A DNA stretch of 64,000 nt from Ailurus styani (GCA_002007465.1 LNAC01000038.1:7205421-7269420); one strand, 5' to 3'; shown: positions 11,076-23,065, counted from the first letter of the stretch. Program-made: numbers and translations. The notes: a model not told the origin generated them from the letters alone.

Positions 11076-12200
11076 TATTATTACTGAACACAGATTTAAG
11101 AAGAGATTAATAGTAGTGCAACATTATATGGTTTTCCCACTGTAGAGATACTGTAGACAAAAATAATCTCAAAAGAATAGATAATAGTAAAATTTCATAA
11201 AATAATTAGAAAACGATGGTTTGTATTTCACTTTTTAAAAATATATTTTATTTTGTTTACTCCCTAACTCAAAAATCCTTGGCATTTAAGAATAGCTTCT
11301 TAAACAACAACAACAACAACAAAATAAAATGAAAAAATAAAAATAAATTCTTGATAGGCAAGGTGAGCCAGTTCCAGTAAAACTATACATAATCTCTCAA
11401 TGTTTAATGCAAACGCAAGTTCTAGACTTCTATGTCCATTTAATTCCCAGCTCTTTCAGACCACTTCTTTAACAAACCCTAAAAAGCCATCCCTCTACTT
11501 TCCACTCAATTTTGCTCTGAACTTAAACTGTTCTAAAAGATAAAATCTATTAAAAAATTACAATTTTCTTATGCATTTAGACTTCAATGTATAGTTCACT
11601 TGTATAGTGAAGGTAATTTTTAGCTATTTTTAATTTGAATCAATATCTTTGTATATAGGGTTTACTCCACCTGTTAGCAACTAGTGAGCATATCTGTACT
11701 TCATTCAATTTGTCTCTTACAATAAAATATAGACTAAAATAGAATAAATACATGATGAACAGCTTTTAAATTCCATTATTTTTTGAAAACATTTTTCTGT
11801 ATTATAGTAATTCTTACCTTTATAAATGTTTTAAAATATAATAAAAGTTAGGGATATTATCTGTATAAAGATTAATATTTTCATACATACTCACACACAT
11901 GCATATAATTTTTAGAAGTTTATAGATAATTCAAAGTCAACTTCAAGGAGAGAAACATAGCAACATTTTAAGAATATTTAATTTAATACAAAAAGAAAAT
12001 AATAGCCTTTCTAGTAATATTTTCCTTGGAAGATCAGATTCAACTTTTAGCAGGAAAAAAAAGAGTTGTTAAATTTTATATTTATAGGAGATTATTAGAA
12101 CATAGCTAAAATCCACATACTGTTTAAGTGGTCATTTGCTATATGAAATATAATTTGATTTATACTTTTATATGAGAGAGTGGAATGATATTACTTCTTT
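11076..12200. other. A+T-rich unassigned sequence
   Basis: No gene or interspersed repeat is recognised. A (CAA)n tract sits at 11303-11323. Confidence 0.45.
11303..11323 (+). repeat. (CAA)n microsatellite
   Basis: Six CAA units in a row followed by AAATAAAA. It may be the tail of an unrecognised retroposon, since A-rich sequence follows. Confidence 0.85.
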
Positions 12201-12217
12201 AAAACTCAGTAACACTA

Positions 12218-12434
12218 GGGCGCCTGGGTGACTCAGTGAGTTAAAGCCTCTGCCTTCGGCTCAGTCATGATCTCAGGGTCCTGGGATCCAGGCCCACATC
12301 GGGCTCTCTGCTCGGCAGGGAGCCTGCTTCCTCCTTTCTCTCTGCCTGCCTCTCTGCCTACTTGTGATCTGATATCTCTCTCTCTCTCTCTGTGTCAAAT
12401 AAATAAATAAAATCTTAAAAAAATAAAATAAAAT
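12218..12434 (+). mobile_element. CAN SINE (mustelid type), full length
   Basis: Complete copy with head GGGCGCCTGGGTGACTCAG and tail CAAATAAATAAATAAAATC. The 17 bp target-site duplication AAAACTCAGTAACACTA (12201-12217) and AAAACTCAATAACACTA (12435-12451) differs by one base. One G of GGTCATGATC is missing. Confidence 0.95.
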
Positions 12435-12723
12435 AAAACTCAATAACACTAATACTTTGGGTGTTGATTAAAAATGAAGACTATTTTCTAATTAATTATT
12501 TTGTAGGCTACAAAACTTTCTATAAATACTGCAAATGCAGATTCTATTTGTGACTTCACACAATAACAAAATTTAAAAATTGAGTGATTCAAACATTGTT
12601 TCCATCAATAAAAAATAAAGGCATTTTTAATTCATGAATGTAGTTTGTGTTTTGTGAATATTAACCTTTAGTTGTAAGATAAAAATGATGTAATTAATGG
12701 TCTACTTAAAATAAACAAATATG

Positions 12724-12927
12724 TGAGGCACCTGGGTGGCTCAGTGGGTTAAGCCTCTGCCTTTGGCTCAGGTCATGATCTCAGGGTCCTGGGATCGAGG
12801 CCCGCAGTGGGCTGTCTGCTCAGCGGAGCGCCTGCTTCCCCTTCTTTCTCTGCCTGCGTCTCTGCCTACTTGTGATCTCTCTCTCTGTCAAATAAATAAA
12901 TAAAATCTTTTAAAAAATAAATAAAAT
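12724..12927 (+). mobile_element. CAN SINE (mustelid type), full length
   Basis: Complete copy beginning GAGGCACCTGGGTGGCTCAG. It is flanked by the perfect 16 bp duplication AAAATAAACAAATATG at 12708-12723 and 12928-12943. It sits less than 300 bases from the copy at 12218 in the same orientation, but the target sites differ, so it is an independent insertion. Confidence 0.95.
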
Positions 12928-12943
12928 AAAATAAACAAATATG

Positions 12944-13856
12944 CACTTATGTCCTTCCCACTACATTATCATTGAATTTTTAGATTCTCTTCTTGCTAAT
13001 TCTCATAGCATATTTCCATGTGATATCTTGTTTCTTTTCCATAATGACACTTAGACACCTAGGATTAACTCTCCTGTGACTACCATTTGGACTATTGAAA
13101 CACGCTCCTAACAGAAGTAATTGTCTCATGCATGTCTTGCTCCAATGCACCATAAAAACCACTTTCAAATTAATCTTACTAAATTGCATATATGACTATA
13201 TAATTTTTCTACTCAAAAAGTCATCAATGGACTCCCAATTACCTCTTTAGTAGAGCCCTGAATGAGCCATTCAAACCCCAATTAAAATATTCCACAAAAA
13301 TAGCTGTGCAGACATTTTTTTTAACAACAATTTACTAAAAGCATATTTTACAACACACAGTACCATGCTCTTCAGAACACAAAAGGTGAGCAAAACAAGA
13401 TCTCATTTTAAAGAGGGCATAGTGTAATGATAAACACAGAAAATAAGTCAACACAAATGATAAAGAGGAGTATAGTGTGCTAGTAGAATAAATATAAAAA
13501 TAATAATCTACCTGGAAGCCCAAAGAAAATACTCATATGGAAAGTAATATCCCATAGACTTTCTCCCCAGTATGTTGAAGTTAAACAGAATGTCATCCTG
13601 GACTGAGGTAGTTTTATTGATTACTTCAGTTAAAGTCAAGGATGAATTTTGTATTGCCTTTCTCAATTTGATAACTTCTATCATAGGGAGATATTTCAGG
13701 AATGTGACCTTAATAACTATGAAATATACCTCCTGGAAACTCTTCCAAGAAACCAGAGGATGTTCGGAAGAGGTGAATATATTTTGACTACGTTTTGTAT
13801 ATGGGATGTGTTGTTAAAATTTGGAGGCCCGAGGTAGATGGTGTTAGGCTGAGTAA
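12944..13856. other. Unassigned sequence
   Basis: No gene is recognised. The part at 13210-13520 vaguely resembles an old mammalian repeat (AGTCATCAATGGACTCCC, CAGAACACAAAAGGTGAGC), but I could not assign a family. Confidence 0.4.
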
Positions 13857-14344
13857 TTTTTTTTTCTCTTTTTTTTTTTTTTTTGTGGGGCAGCAAGCAA
13901 GAATCCTGATGGAGAAGCAAGGAGAGGATGGTCTGCGATGCACGGAGAGTTAGAGCTGGCTCCCAGAAGGGAGGAAACAGGTCTCAGGAGCAGCTGCTCT
14001 GACCCATACTTCCCAGAAGCCTGATTTCATGGATCTTGGGAGTACTTTGGAGCCAGCAGGGGAGACCTGGCATGAAAAACACCTAGTGGCCCACAAGCTA
14101 GATGCCCCTTGTCCCAGATGCGGTTGTCTGTAAAGAGCCTAGCTATTGTCACCTATCAAGCAAAACCCAATACCCCCTTGTCCCCCACTTCACTGCCCCC
14201 CATCCCGCTCCCTGCCCACCAGACCTCACAAGCTAGAGTGAACTGTGCAGGTTCAGGCCACAGATCTCTAGCCTTCCAGGAGCCTCAAAGCCTGGGGCAG
14301 CAACATGGACTTCAGTGAAGAATCCTAGAGCCCAACCGGAAATC
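13857..14344 (-). other. GC-richer block behind a poly(T), possible retrocopy
   Basis: A 28-base T-rich run (13857-13884) is followed by about 460 bases that are clearly richer in G+C than the surroundings. On the minus strand this reads as sequence ending in poly(A), as expected of a reverse-transcribed RNA. I recognise no protein, no AATAAA near the A tract and no flanking duplication. It could also be part of an unrecognised repeat. Confidence 0.4.
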
Positions 14345-14800
14345 TGCCAAGGTCCAAATGGTCCCCCAAAAGATATACACGTCCAAGTTTTATACCTAGA
14401 ATTGTTTTTTTACTTGGCAAAAAAAGGGACTTTGCATTAGGGATCTTGAGATGCAGAAATTACCTTGAGTTTTCCAGGTGAATCTAATTTTGGTTCAAAG
14501 CATCCTTAGAGGAGGGATACAGAGAGAGGTTCCACTATAGAAGACAAGTTCTATACTAAGCTGCTGGCTTTGAAGTTGAAAGAAGTGGCCATGAGCCAAA
14601 AAATAAATACAAGAAATATGGCTTTAGAACCTTGGAAAGGCAAAGGAACAGATTCTCCTCTAGATCCTCTGCAGGGAATGTGGCCTTGCTGACACCTGAT
14701 TTTGGACTTTCGACCTCAGAATTTTAAGTAAACAAATCCATGTATGTTTTAAGCCATCCAGTTTTTGGCAGTTGGTTTCAGCAGCTATAGGAATATAATT
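14345..14800 (+). mobile_element. MLT1-type MaLR solitary LTR
   Basis: MLT1 landmarks in order: GTCCCCCAAAAGATATACACG, GGGACTTTGCATTAGG, CCTCTGCAGGGAATGTGGCC, TTGCTGACACCTGATTTTGG and GTTTTAAGCCATCCAGTTTT. The second half is well preserved and the first half is decayed. Confidence 0.85.
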
Positions 14801-15427
14801 GTGTGGTGCAGAAGTTGAAGTCATCCTCTGCAGTTTCCATTAAATTTCCTGGTAAGGTTAAGGAGGGTGCAGTTTGAGTCACGGTCACAGTTTTGTTCTC
14901 GAGTTTGAATGAGCGGTATCTAGGCATTTTCCTTTCATGCAGGAAGATGCAGGGCTGACTCAGAGAGAAAGGATTATCGGTAGTCTTCCTATCTCCATCC
15001 TCCGCAAGGTCTAATGTGTTTTCTTTCCAAGTGCTAGGGCTTTTGCTCTCCAGAATTGCCACAAAACTGGCTAGTCCCATTTTAGTAGCCATATATTAGC
15101 TTTTTCCTAATCATCTTTAACTCACACCCACAAGTTTTCCTGCAAGAGTCAAATGCTAGAGAGACAAAGATATTTCTTAACAAAATTCACCAAGATCTAT
15201 TATGTAGTGAAATTTGGTCCCCGTGGGCCACTACAGGAGAACTCAGCAGCAAAGGAGTGAACTCAACCAAATGGTCATTATCCCTACAAACTAGAACTAG
15301 AGTGTCACACACACACACAAAAACACATAGTTTTCTCATTGCAGTTCATTGGTTGGTACATAATGTTGATTTTTATTTGTTGATTACTTGATTAAAATAG
15401 TGATTGTTGTGTTTATTTAAGACACTT
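14801..15427. other. Unassigned sequence with CpG-containing open frame
   Basis: The minus strand is open for 104 codons (14778-15092) and carries more CpG than its surroundings. The predicted product resembles no family I know, and its end overlaps the LTR. A short (CA)n tract lies at about 15306-15318. Confidence 0.35.
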
Positions 15428-15439
15428 AAATAGACTTTG

Positions 15440-15534
15440 TTATTTATTTATTTGTTTATTTACTTACTTATTTATTTAAAATGTGAGGTTTGAACTCTTT
15501 GAAGCTTAACCGACTGAGCCACCCAGGTGCGCCC
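15440..15534 (-). mobile_element. CAN SINE, internally deleted
   Basis: Only the two ends of an antisense SINE remain. A TTATTTATTTGTTTATTT tail is joined to CTTAACCGACTGAGCCACCC plus AGGTGCGCCC. About 100 bases of body are missing. Flanks AAATAGACTTTG (15428-15439) and AAATAGATTTGG (15535-15546) look like its target-site duplication, so the deletion is internal. Confidence 0.82.
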
Positions 15535-15546
15535 AAATAGATTTGG

Positions 15547-17321
15547 TTTTGTAAGAGTTTTAGGTTCACAACAAAATCCCTTATCAAGTACAGAGCTCCC
15601 ATCAATGCATGCCTCCACATATCCAATCTCCCCACTCTCAACATTCCACATCAGAATGGAATATCTGTTACAACTGATAAAATTACATTGATACATCCTT
15701 ACCAACCAAGGTCCATAATTTACATTAGGGTTTACTCAGTGGACTGGGTTTTGTCAAATGTATAATATCATGTACCCACTGTTATAGCAGCATATAGAAT
15801 GATTTCATTACGTTAAAAATCTTCTGTTATCAGCCTGTTCATCTCTCCCTTCTCTGAACTCTTGGCAACCACTGATCTTTTTAGTGTCTCTTTGGTTTGC
15901 CTTTTCCAAAATATCATATAGTCAGAATCAGGTAGTAGATAACCTTTTGGTTTCTCTCACTTAAGAATATGTGTTTCAGGTTCCCCCATATGTTTTCATG
16001 GCTTGATGACTCATTGATTTTTTAACACTGAAAAATATTTCATTTTCGAAAGGACCACAGTTTATTTATCCATTAACTTGGAGAAGGACATTTTGGCTGT
16101 TTAGAGTTTTGGTAAATATGAGCAAAGCTGTCGTAAATATCTTGTGAAGCCTTCAGTTTGGGCACAAGTTTTCAACTCCTTTAGGTAAATATCAAGGAAC
16201 AAGATCGTTAAATCAAATGGTAAAACTATTTTTAGCTTTGTAAGAAACTGTCATGTTGTCTTTCAAAGTGATTGTGCCATTTTGTATTCTTACAAGAATG
16301 GGTGAAAATTTCAGTAGCTTCACATCTTCACCAGGACTTGATATTGTCAGTTTTTCAGATTCCTGCCTTTTAATAGGTTCGTGGTGGTATCACATTGTTC
16401 TTCTAATTTACAAACCCCTAATGTTATACATGTTGAATATCTTTTCATATGACTGTTTGCTGTTCATATATTTTCTGTGCTGAGCTGTCTCTTCAGGTCT
16501 TTGGCCCATTTATTAGTTGGGTTGTTTATTTTCTTATTGCTAAGGTTTGAAATGTCTTTGTCTATTTTGGATGTTAGTCTTTAATCAGATATATCTTATG
16601 CAAACATTTTTTACCCAAATCTAGCTGTCTTTTCATTTTCTTGACAGTATATTTCACAGAGTAGTTTCTAAAAATTTATTTTAATGAAGTCCTGCTTATC
16701 AATTATTTCTTTCATGGATCGTGCCTTTGATATGGTATCTAAAATGTCATCAACTATACCTATGTCATCTGGATATTCTTCTATGTTATCTTCTAGTAGT
16801 TTTAATGTTTTGCAGTTTACATTGAGGTTTATAATCTATTTTGAGTTAATTTTTGTTAAGGATATAAGGTCTGTGTCTAGATTCCCCCCTTTTTTTGCAT
16901 GTGAATGTCTAGTTTATCAAGCATCACTTATTGAAAACTCTATCTTCTCTTCTTCTTTTCATGATATTGGCTTTGCTCCTTTGTCAAAGATCAATTGTCT
17001 GTATATGTGGGTCTACTCCTGAGCTCACTATTCTACTCCCTTGATTTTTGTGGGGGGAGTCTATTATTTTGCCAATACCAAACTGTCTTGATTAATGCAG
17101 CTTTTCTGTTAAGTCTTACAGTGGAATGGTGTAAGTTGTCTGGTTTTATTATTCTTTTTCCATATTTAGTTAGCTATTCTGGGTCTTTTTCCTCTCCATA
17201 TAAATTTTGGAATCAGTTTAGTGATATTCACAAAATAACTTGTTAAAACTTTAATTGAAATTTTAGTGAATCTATAGATGAAGTTGGGAAGAACTCTTCT
17301 CTTGAAAATATTGAGTCTTCT
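15547..17321 (-). mobile_element. L1 remnant, antisense, long (3' UTR and ORF2 C-terminus)
   Basis: The largest L1 in the window. Landmarks in antisense order include AACTCTTGGCAACCACTGATC, GGACCACAGTTTATTTATCC, TCACCAGGACTTGATATTGTC, TTTGGCCCATTTATTAGTTG, CCTTTGTCAAAGATCAATTG and CTTGATTAATGCAGCTTTTC. The last ones lie in the ORF2 reverse-transcriptase C-terminal part. It continues after the SINE at 17322. Short open frames on the + strand here are antisense chance frames. Confidence 0.92.
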
Positions 17322-17521
17322 GGGGTGCCTGGGTGGCTCAGTGGCTTAAAGCCTCTGCCTTCAGCTCAGGTCATGATCTCAGGGTCCTGGGATCGAGTCC
17401 CGCTTTGGGCTCTCTGCTCAGCTGGGAGTATGCTTCCTCTTCTCTCTCTGCCTGCCTCTCTGCTTGTGATCTCTCTCTCTCTGTCAAATAAATAAATAAA
17501 CGAAAAATATTTTCAAAAAAG
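17322..17521 (+). mobile_element. CAN SINE (mustelid type) inside L1
   Basis: Complete copy with head GGGGTGCCTGGGTGGCTCAG. The duplication GAAAATATTGAGTCTTCT (from 17304) and GAAATACTGAGTTTTCT (17522-17538) is now imperfect. It splits the antisense L1, so it postdates that element. Confidence 0.95.
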
Positions 17522-18290
17522 GAAATACTGAGTTTTCTTATCTAGAGATGTGAAATTTTAGTTTTTTAAAAAATTGTGTTCATCAGAGTTTTGTAGTTTT
17601 TCTCATATAGATCCTATAGGTACTCAGAGTTATTTTGCGGGTTGCTAAAGTAAGTAGCATTGTGTTTCTAATTTCAAATTCCATTTGTTCATAGATAGCA
17701 TATAAATAATGATTGACTTTTGTAGATAAAGCTTGTATCCCACAACTCTGTTATGATTGCTTATTAGTTAGAGGAGGGTTTTTGTTTTTGTCTGTCATTT
17801 GTTTAAATTTTTCTACATAGATGTTTTCTAGTTTTCCTTCTTCATTTCCAATCTTCATGTCTTTAATTTTTTTTTTCTTTTTTACAGACCTGAATGCCTT
17901 GGTAGAACCTTCAGTGCAATGTCAAATACTAGTGGAGAAGGCAGGCATATTTGTCTTGATCTTGATCTTAGGAGGAAAACACAGTATTCACCATAATATA
18001 TGATGTTACTTGTGGATTTTTCTTAGATGTTCTTTATCAGGTTGAGGAAATTCTCTCCTATAATTCAATTTCTGAGTGTTGTTATCTGAAATGGTGTTGG
18101 AATTTGTCAAATACTGTCTCTGCATTTATTGAGATAATTGAATAGTTTTTGCTTTTATCTTATTGATATTTTTATATTAATTGTTGATATTAACTTGTTT
18201 TCTCTTGTTGAACCTTGAATACAGTCTTTTAATAGTGTTTGATTTTGTTAATATGGACAGTTAATTGAAATCAGTTGAATCCTTTCAAGG
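17522..18290 (-). mobile_element. L1 ORF2 remnant, antisense, continued
   Basis: The same L1 resumes with antisense ORF2 landmarks: TATCCCACAACTCTGTTATG, ATTTTCTACATAGATG, TTTATCAGGTTGAGGAAATT, GGTGTTGGAATTTGTCAAAT, TGCATTTATTGAGATAATTG and CTTGTTGAACCTTGAATACA. Frameshifts and stops break every frame. Confidence 0.9.
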
Positions 18291-18899
18291 TTGGCTTTTA
18301 CAATTTATCCAAGCAGATTCAGAGCATTCTTTATTCAAGGGTTAATTTAGCCTTACTCTTGTGGCAATATACCTCTGAAAATTCTGCTGCTATACCATAT
18401 ATTGTTTTCCTGTTAGTTGTGCAACAATCTATTCCCAGGTCTATGTGATATACAGAAATTATCCTCTCTATTCATTTATGATGACTTTTGGCCCAGTCTC
18501 AAATAGTTTCTTCCACACATGTAAAAATAAGAAACCAGAGAAAGAAAATCAGGAGCTCCCTTGCCAAACCTCAAAGCCCTCTTTTTGTGTAGTTCCCTCT
18601 ATCCGGTATTCTGTTCAGTAGACTTTATCTGCCTTTGCTTCTCTAGACTCTGACAATGTCTGCAACATAGGGAGACTGTCACACTCTCTGGTCAGAGTGA
18701 GACGCAGCCTCCCTGTGCTACATAAGCTTTCAAACTGCCTCCACCAAATAAGCTAGACAATTATAAGGCAACCAGGCCTCACTCCCCATCCCTCTTCTTT
18801 TACATGTCATTTGAGTCCTGTTATCCAAAGTCTGGAAAGTGTTGCTTCATATATTTTGTCCAGGTTTCTAGTTGTTTAAGATTGGAAGAGAGTGAAATT
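18291..18899. other. Unassigned sequence between L1 remnants
   Basis: Somewhat less A+T rich at 18480-18880. It may be a further L1-derived block, but I cannot match it with confidence. No gene is seen. Confidence 0.35.
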
Positions 18900-19330
18900 T
18901 CTCTTCTAATGCAACTACTAATTTATTTATCTAAATCAGTGTGATATATTGATAATTTATAATGCATTCCTGTTCTATATAGCGGGTTATAGCATTATTT
19001 ACAACCCCACACAAATTGTTGCATATTTGTCCAGTTGCAGAATCTTCAAGCTGCAGTCTGTGGTATTCTGACACAACCCCATCGTTCTTTGCACATTTGT
19101 TGTCTTGCACTAAAAAATGCCCCAGACTCATCTTGCACCTTTATTTTTTTAATTTTGTTTTGTTTCTTCATTCTTTTCTGGAGTTAAAAGTCACATTTCT
19201 CTGAAGAGCCCTGACTGGATTTACTGAAGAACAATATTTCAAAATTAAAATCTAGGTGCTAATCTGTGTTCATTAATCCCTATATCATACCATGCTAGCA
19301 TTGTATGGTTTCTGGTTATTCAAATTCTAT
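18900..19330 (-). mobile_element. L1 3' UTR remnant, antisense
   Basis: Phrases such as GACACAACCCCATCGTTC, AAATGCCCCAGACTCATCTT, ATTTCTCTGAAGAGCCCTGAC and AATCTAGGTGCTAATCTG follow the antisense 3' UTR of old L1M elements in order. It is a separate fragment from the ORF2 block at 17.5-18.3 kb. Edges are approximate. Confidence 0.6.
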
Positions 19331-19693
19331 TTCTTACGTTAAAGTTTCATAGTTTCATTAAAATTAACTTAGCATTTCATGAAAAAGTTTTTCTAAGCTT
19401 TGTAGGTTTCCCTCCTATCATTAATGAAATGTCTTCTTTGTATTTAGTTGATTTTGGATATATAAATAAGTTGCTATCATGTATTTAAATTGTAATCAAG
19501 TACTTTACCAAGCTCTTATTAATTGTAATTTTCTAATTTCTTAGATTTTTATAAGTGTTATTTGAAAATAGAAACTTTTGTATCTGTTCCTCTGTTCCAT
19601 GACTTATATCTCATAATACTATTCCATGTCTTAATAATTTTATAACTTAACTGGAAATTAAACATTAAATACATTAGTATCCAATTGAACATT

Positions 19694-19890
19694 AAAAAAT
19701 ATGTATGTATGTATGTATGCATGTATTTTTTGGAAAGAGAGCAGGAAGGGGGAAGGGATAAAGGGAGAGGGACAAGCAGACTCCCATCGGAGCTGGGGGC
19801 CCAGTGAAAGGCTAAATCCCTGGATCCTGAGATCATGTCCGGAGCTGAAGTCAGACGCTTAACTGACTGAGCCGCCCAGGTGCTCCCCCC
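19694..19890 (-). mobile_element. CAN SINE, diverged, antisense
   Basis: An old antisense copy with a (GTAT)n expansion in its tail (19701-19725) and head GAGCCGCCCAGGTGCTCCC. Flanks ATTGAACATT (19684-19693) and ATTGAGCATT (19891-19900) form a target-site duplication with one mismatch. Confidence 0.88.
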
Positions 19891-21517
19891 ATTGAGCATT
19901 TAATATGGATAAGTTGAATAATATTATACTTGAAAATATATTTAATAAGATTTCTTTATGAGCTTTTGCTACAAAGATACTCTTTGTAGCTTTACAATAT
20001 TTCATCATCCCCATGTGTCCTGAAATATTCTATAACAAAGTGTCCCAGTCTGGTTCTCTACTCTACATAATGCAATTCTTAAGAATATCAGTAATTAAGC
20101 AGGCCAATAAAAGAAAATCTGCATTAAGTAAAGACAAATCACCTCTTTACTGCAGGGCTCATCAGCACCATTAAAAATTCGATATACAGTATGATTCTTA
20201 TGGGTTTTGTGTTGAAAATAAGGATAACTATTGACCTTGAAATACTTTGTTCTGCTTTTCTACTCTTAATAGCCCCCTGAATTGAGATCTAAAATCCTTT
20301 AGAAAATAGTATTCTCTTATTTGGCTGTTCTTTCTTTTTCTAATATGAAATTTTGCTCATAACTTTTTTTCTTTCCTCTTTTAAGGATTGCTTTTATAAT
20401 CAGAAAATATCGTATTTTCACTTGTTTCCATTTACATACAAATTTAAGATGTGCACAAATTGATTGTTTTTGCCTATAACTACTCATACACACATATGTT
20501 AATGATGATCTAGAGACACAGTTAAACATTATAAAGTTATGTTAATGTAATCAAGTTAGGTGAAGGATGTAATATATATTAAGAATATTGAAATCTGACA
20601 ATGTAATGTGCTCAAGCTAATCTTTAAAACACTTTTATATTTTAATAATATTATACCTTTATGCATATAACTAATATACAAATTAAGTTGGCATTTAATA
20701 TTTTATGTCTTTGAAAAAAGGACATTATGCTTAGATTGAACAGGCCTTTAAAATGCAGTAAGAGACAATTTCTGTGTATCCAAAAGGTCTACAATAACTA
20801 GAAGATTATTCTTACCAATGAAAGAAAATTAATGGTTAATTTTGCCACTTCCTGAATTGGCTTGATTAGTTTTACTGACTCTCTATTCTCACCTATGCTG
20901 TCTGTGATTTGGCCTATATGTTCTCTAAGATCTCTTCTACTTCTGTAAATTCCTATGAATTATTCCTAAATTAAACCTCAAAAATAATTTGCCTTCCACC
21001 ATGTACCAAATCAAATTGCATGACAATATGAGAATCTTCTTCTTCTTCAAAAAAAGAGGCACTCTTCTCCTTTGAACTGTCTGTCGTTTTAGAAGTTTGG
21101 CACTGGCTGTATTTGGATGATGCAAATAGCAAAGTCATCTCTTGTTTCTAGGACTATTTTTGGTTCTCTTTCTTGTAGAAAAAGAAAGGAAAAATAACTT
21201 CCTTCACTAAATATCACGTTTTCTATCTAACCACATAGGGCATTCAGTCCTGTTGCCATGGGAGCATCTGGAATATGCTCTGCTTGGATGATCCTGGGAA
21301 TTGAAACTTTCAGCAGTCAAATGAGTTCCCAAGAACTTACAGGGCCTTGGTGGAGAAGATTCTAATGAAAATCAATTTGCATTTTTTACTTGAGTGTCAT
21401 TTAAAAAGAAAACAAACCTGAAGTTCTTTAAAGCAATGATATCTTAGATTGTGTGGCAATAGTTGCATGAGGCCAAGTTAGTCCTTTAAAAAGGATAAAA
21501 ACGATTTACAGCCTTGG

Positions 21518-21612
21518 TTTTCATTTTTATTTCATTTATTTTTTCATTTTTATTTCATTTTGTTGGCTATTCATTTTATTTCATTATTTCATTTTCATTA
21601 TTATTCATTTAT
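21518..21612 (+). repeat. (ATTTCATTTTT)n minisatellite
   Basis: Imperfect 10-11 bp T-rich units (CATTTTTATTT variants) are repeated for about 95 bases. Confidence 0.8.
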
Positions 21613-21867
21613 ATAACCTGTTAGAGCAGTTAAGTGCACTGCATTATTTAGATATATTCTGAGTGATTCATTTTAAATAAATGCCAACTGCTCAACTTTT
21701 ACTTTGGCTCACTCTTTTCTGCCTCATACTATAATCTATCAACAGTGGGGGAAATTCTTTTGAAATAGGTTTACCTTAGTAATACTTTTGAGGTTGTTTT
21801 GTTCCTATCTTTGCATTGTCCCAAAATACTAATGTTTAGAAGATCCTGAAAAATCTTTTACTTTTTA

Positions 21868-21912
21868 TTTTTTAAAGATTATTTACATATTTGAGGGAGA
21901 GAGAGCACGAGA
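21868..21912 (-). mobile_element. CAN SINE tail fragment
   Basis: TTTTTTAAAGATTATTTACA followed by TATTTGAGGGAGAGAGAGC resembles the antisense tail and start of the body of an old CAN SINE. The rest is absent. Confidence 0.5.
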
Positions 21913-22261
21913 AATTATAAGTAATTTACATTTATAATCATACTTTAGTTGCCATTCTAGCTTCTTAATTTTTTATTTCTGATTTTGATAAACTTACAAG
22001 TAGTAAGTCACACCTCTGTTTTTTTTCACTTCCTAATAATCATTGAAATCATTTGAAATCATTTTATTATATTGTTACATAAAGGAACATTTTATACTAT
22101 TTTCTTACAGAATACTGAACAGTTGCTAGCGTGTTCATTTATTTGTTCAGTGCCTTTGGTTCATCAGGTATCAAAATTTACTTGAATTATGATTTCTAGC
22201 TTTATTAAATATTTGCCTATTTTACCATAAACTGAACTAAACTAAAACAATAGTTTAATTG

Positions 22262-22545
22262 ACATGAGCTTGGAAAACAAAGCATTTATAAAATAGCTTC
22301 TTGCAAACTAGATTTAGGTTTTAAATCTAGGTTTTAATTTTAAGTTAGATTTACATTTCGACTGTAAAATATTAGATTTTTTTCTTTTCCTCTTCTTCTT
22401 TTTTTAAATATCCCTAGCTTAAGTTCTGAATCAAACTCAGTTTGAGTAGCCTACTTTGTTTTATCTTCCACCCACCACCCTATTTTTTTATCTGGTCAAT
22501 AACTAAGAAATATAAAAGCTAGAAGAGATACTGAAAAATTGTACA
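22262..22545 (+). repeat. Left arm of an old inverted repeat
   Basis: This block recurs as its reverse complement at 23118-24056 once four SINEs are removed there. Shared stretches include GATTTAGGTTTTAAATCTAG (22311-22330, exact), TAAAATATTAGATTTT, AGTTCTGAATCAAACTCA, ATAAAAGCTAGAAG and CTGAAAAATTGTACAATG (near match). The left arm alone has a TTCCTCTTCTTCTTTTT insert. I recognise no repeat family for the arm. Confidence 0.85.
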
Positions 22546-22829
22546 ATGGGTGTTATGCAGTGTAATGGACAATTATCATTTTACTTCTTTCCTAATACCA
22601 TAATCAGGTTGCTGGACCTATGACCCCATATTTATCATTTTTTTCCCCTTTTGACACAAACCAAGTATGTAAATAGAAACTACACAGAAATTCATAATCA
22701 ATGAGAAAAACAAGGAGAAAGAAGGTAGTAAAACGGCAAATGTCCATTTTGTCCATGTGTTTATCACATACGGGCACATATTGTAGAGCCAATTGCTTAG
22801 GAATATTCTGACCAAAATTTCAGTTTTTC

Positions 22830-23065
22830 ATGTATTTATTTTATTATTATTATTAATATACCTAGCACAAAGTATACATAAACATATAGTATATAAGTAT
22901 ATATAATATTCATAATGTACAGATAATATATATAAATTTTACTATTATATATACAAAGTGTATAACTATTTTTGTATATACATTTTGTGGAATAAGTATT
23001 ATATATTTTGTACACATATATTTTTGCATATATATGTAAAAGTATATATAATACATATATAACTT
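22830..23065. repeat. TA-rich simple sequence between inverted-repeat arms
   Basis: TATA, TATG and TATT runs dominate almost the whole spacer between the two arms of the inverted repeat. It is probably length-unstable. Confidence 0.8.

Larger units (their letters stand above)
19901..22261. other. A+T-rich unassigned sequence
   Basis: No gene is recognised. It includes an ATTTCATTTT minisatellite at 21518-21612 and a short possible SINE fragment at about 21868-21912. The rest shows no repeat family I know. Confidence 0.45.

Noticed and set aside
16684..17246. Plus-strand frames of 83 and 112 codons
   Set aside because: They lie on the antisense strand of an L1 ORF2 remnant.
19558..19899. 113-codon minus-strand frame
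   Set aside because: About half of it is the tRNA-like part of a CAN SINE.
22604..22815. Overlapping minus-strand frames of 62 and 65 codons between the inverted-repeat arms as a transposase remnant
   Set aside because: They are too short and share no motif with any transposase family I know.
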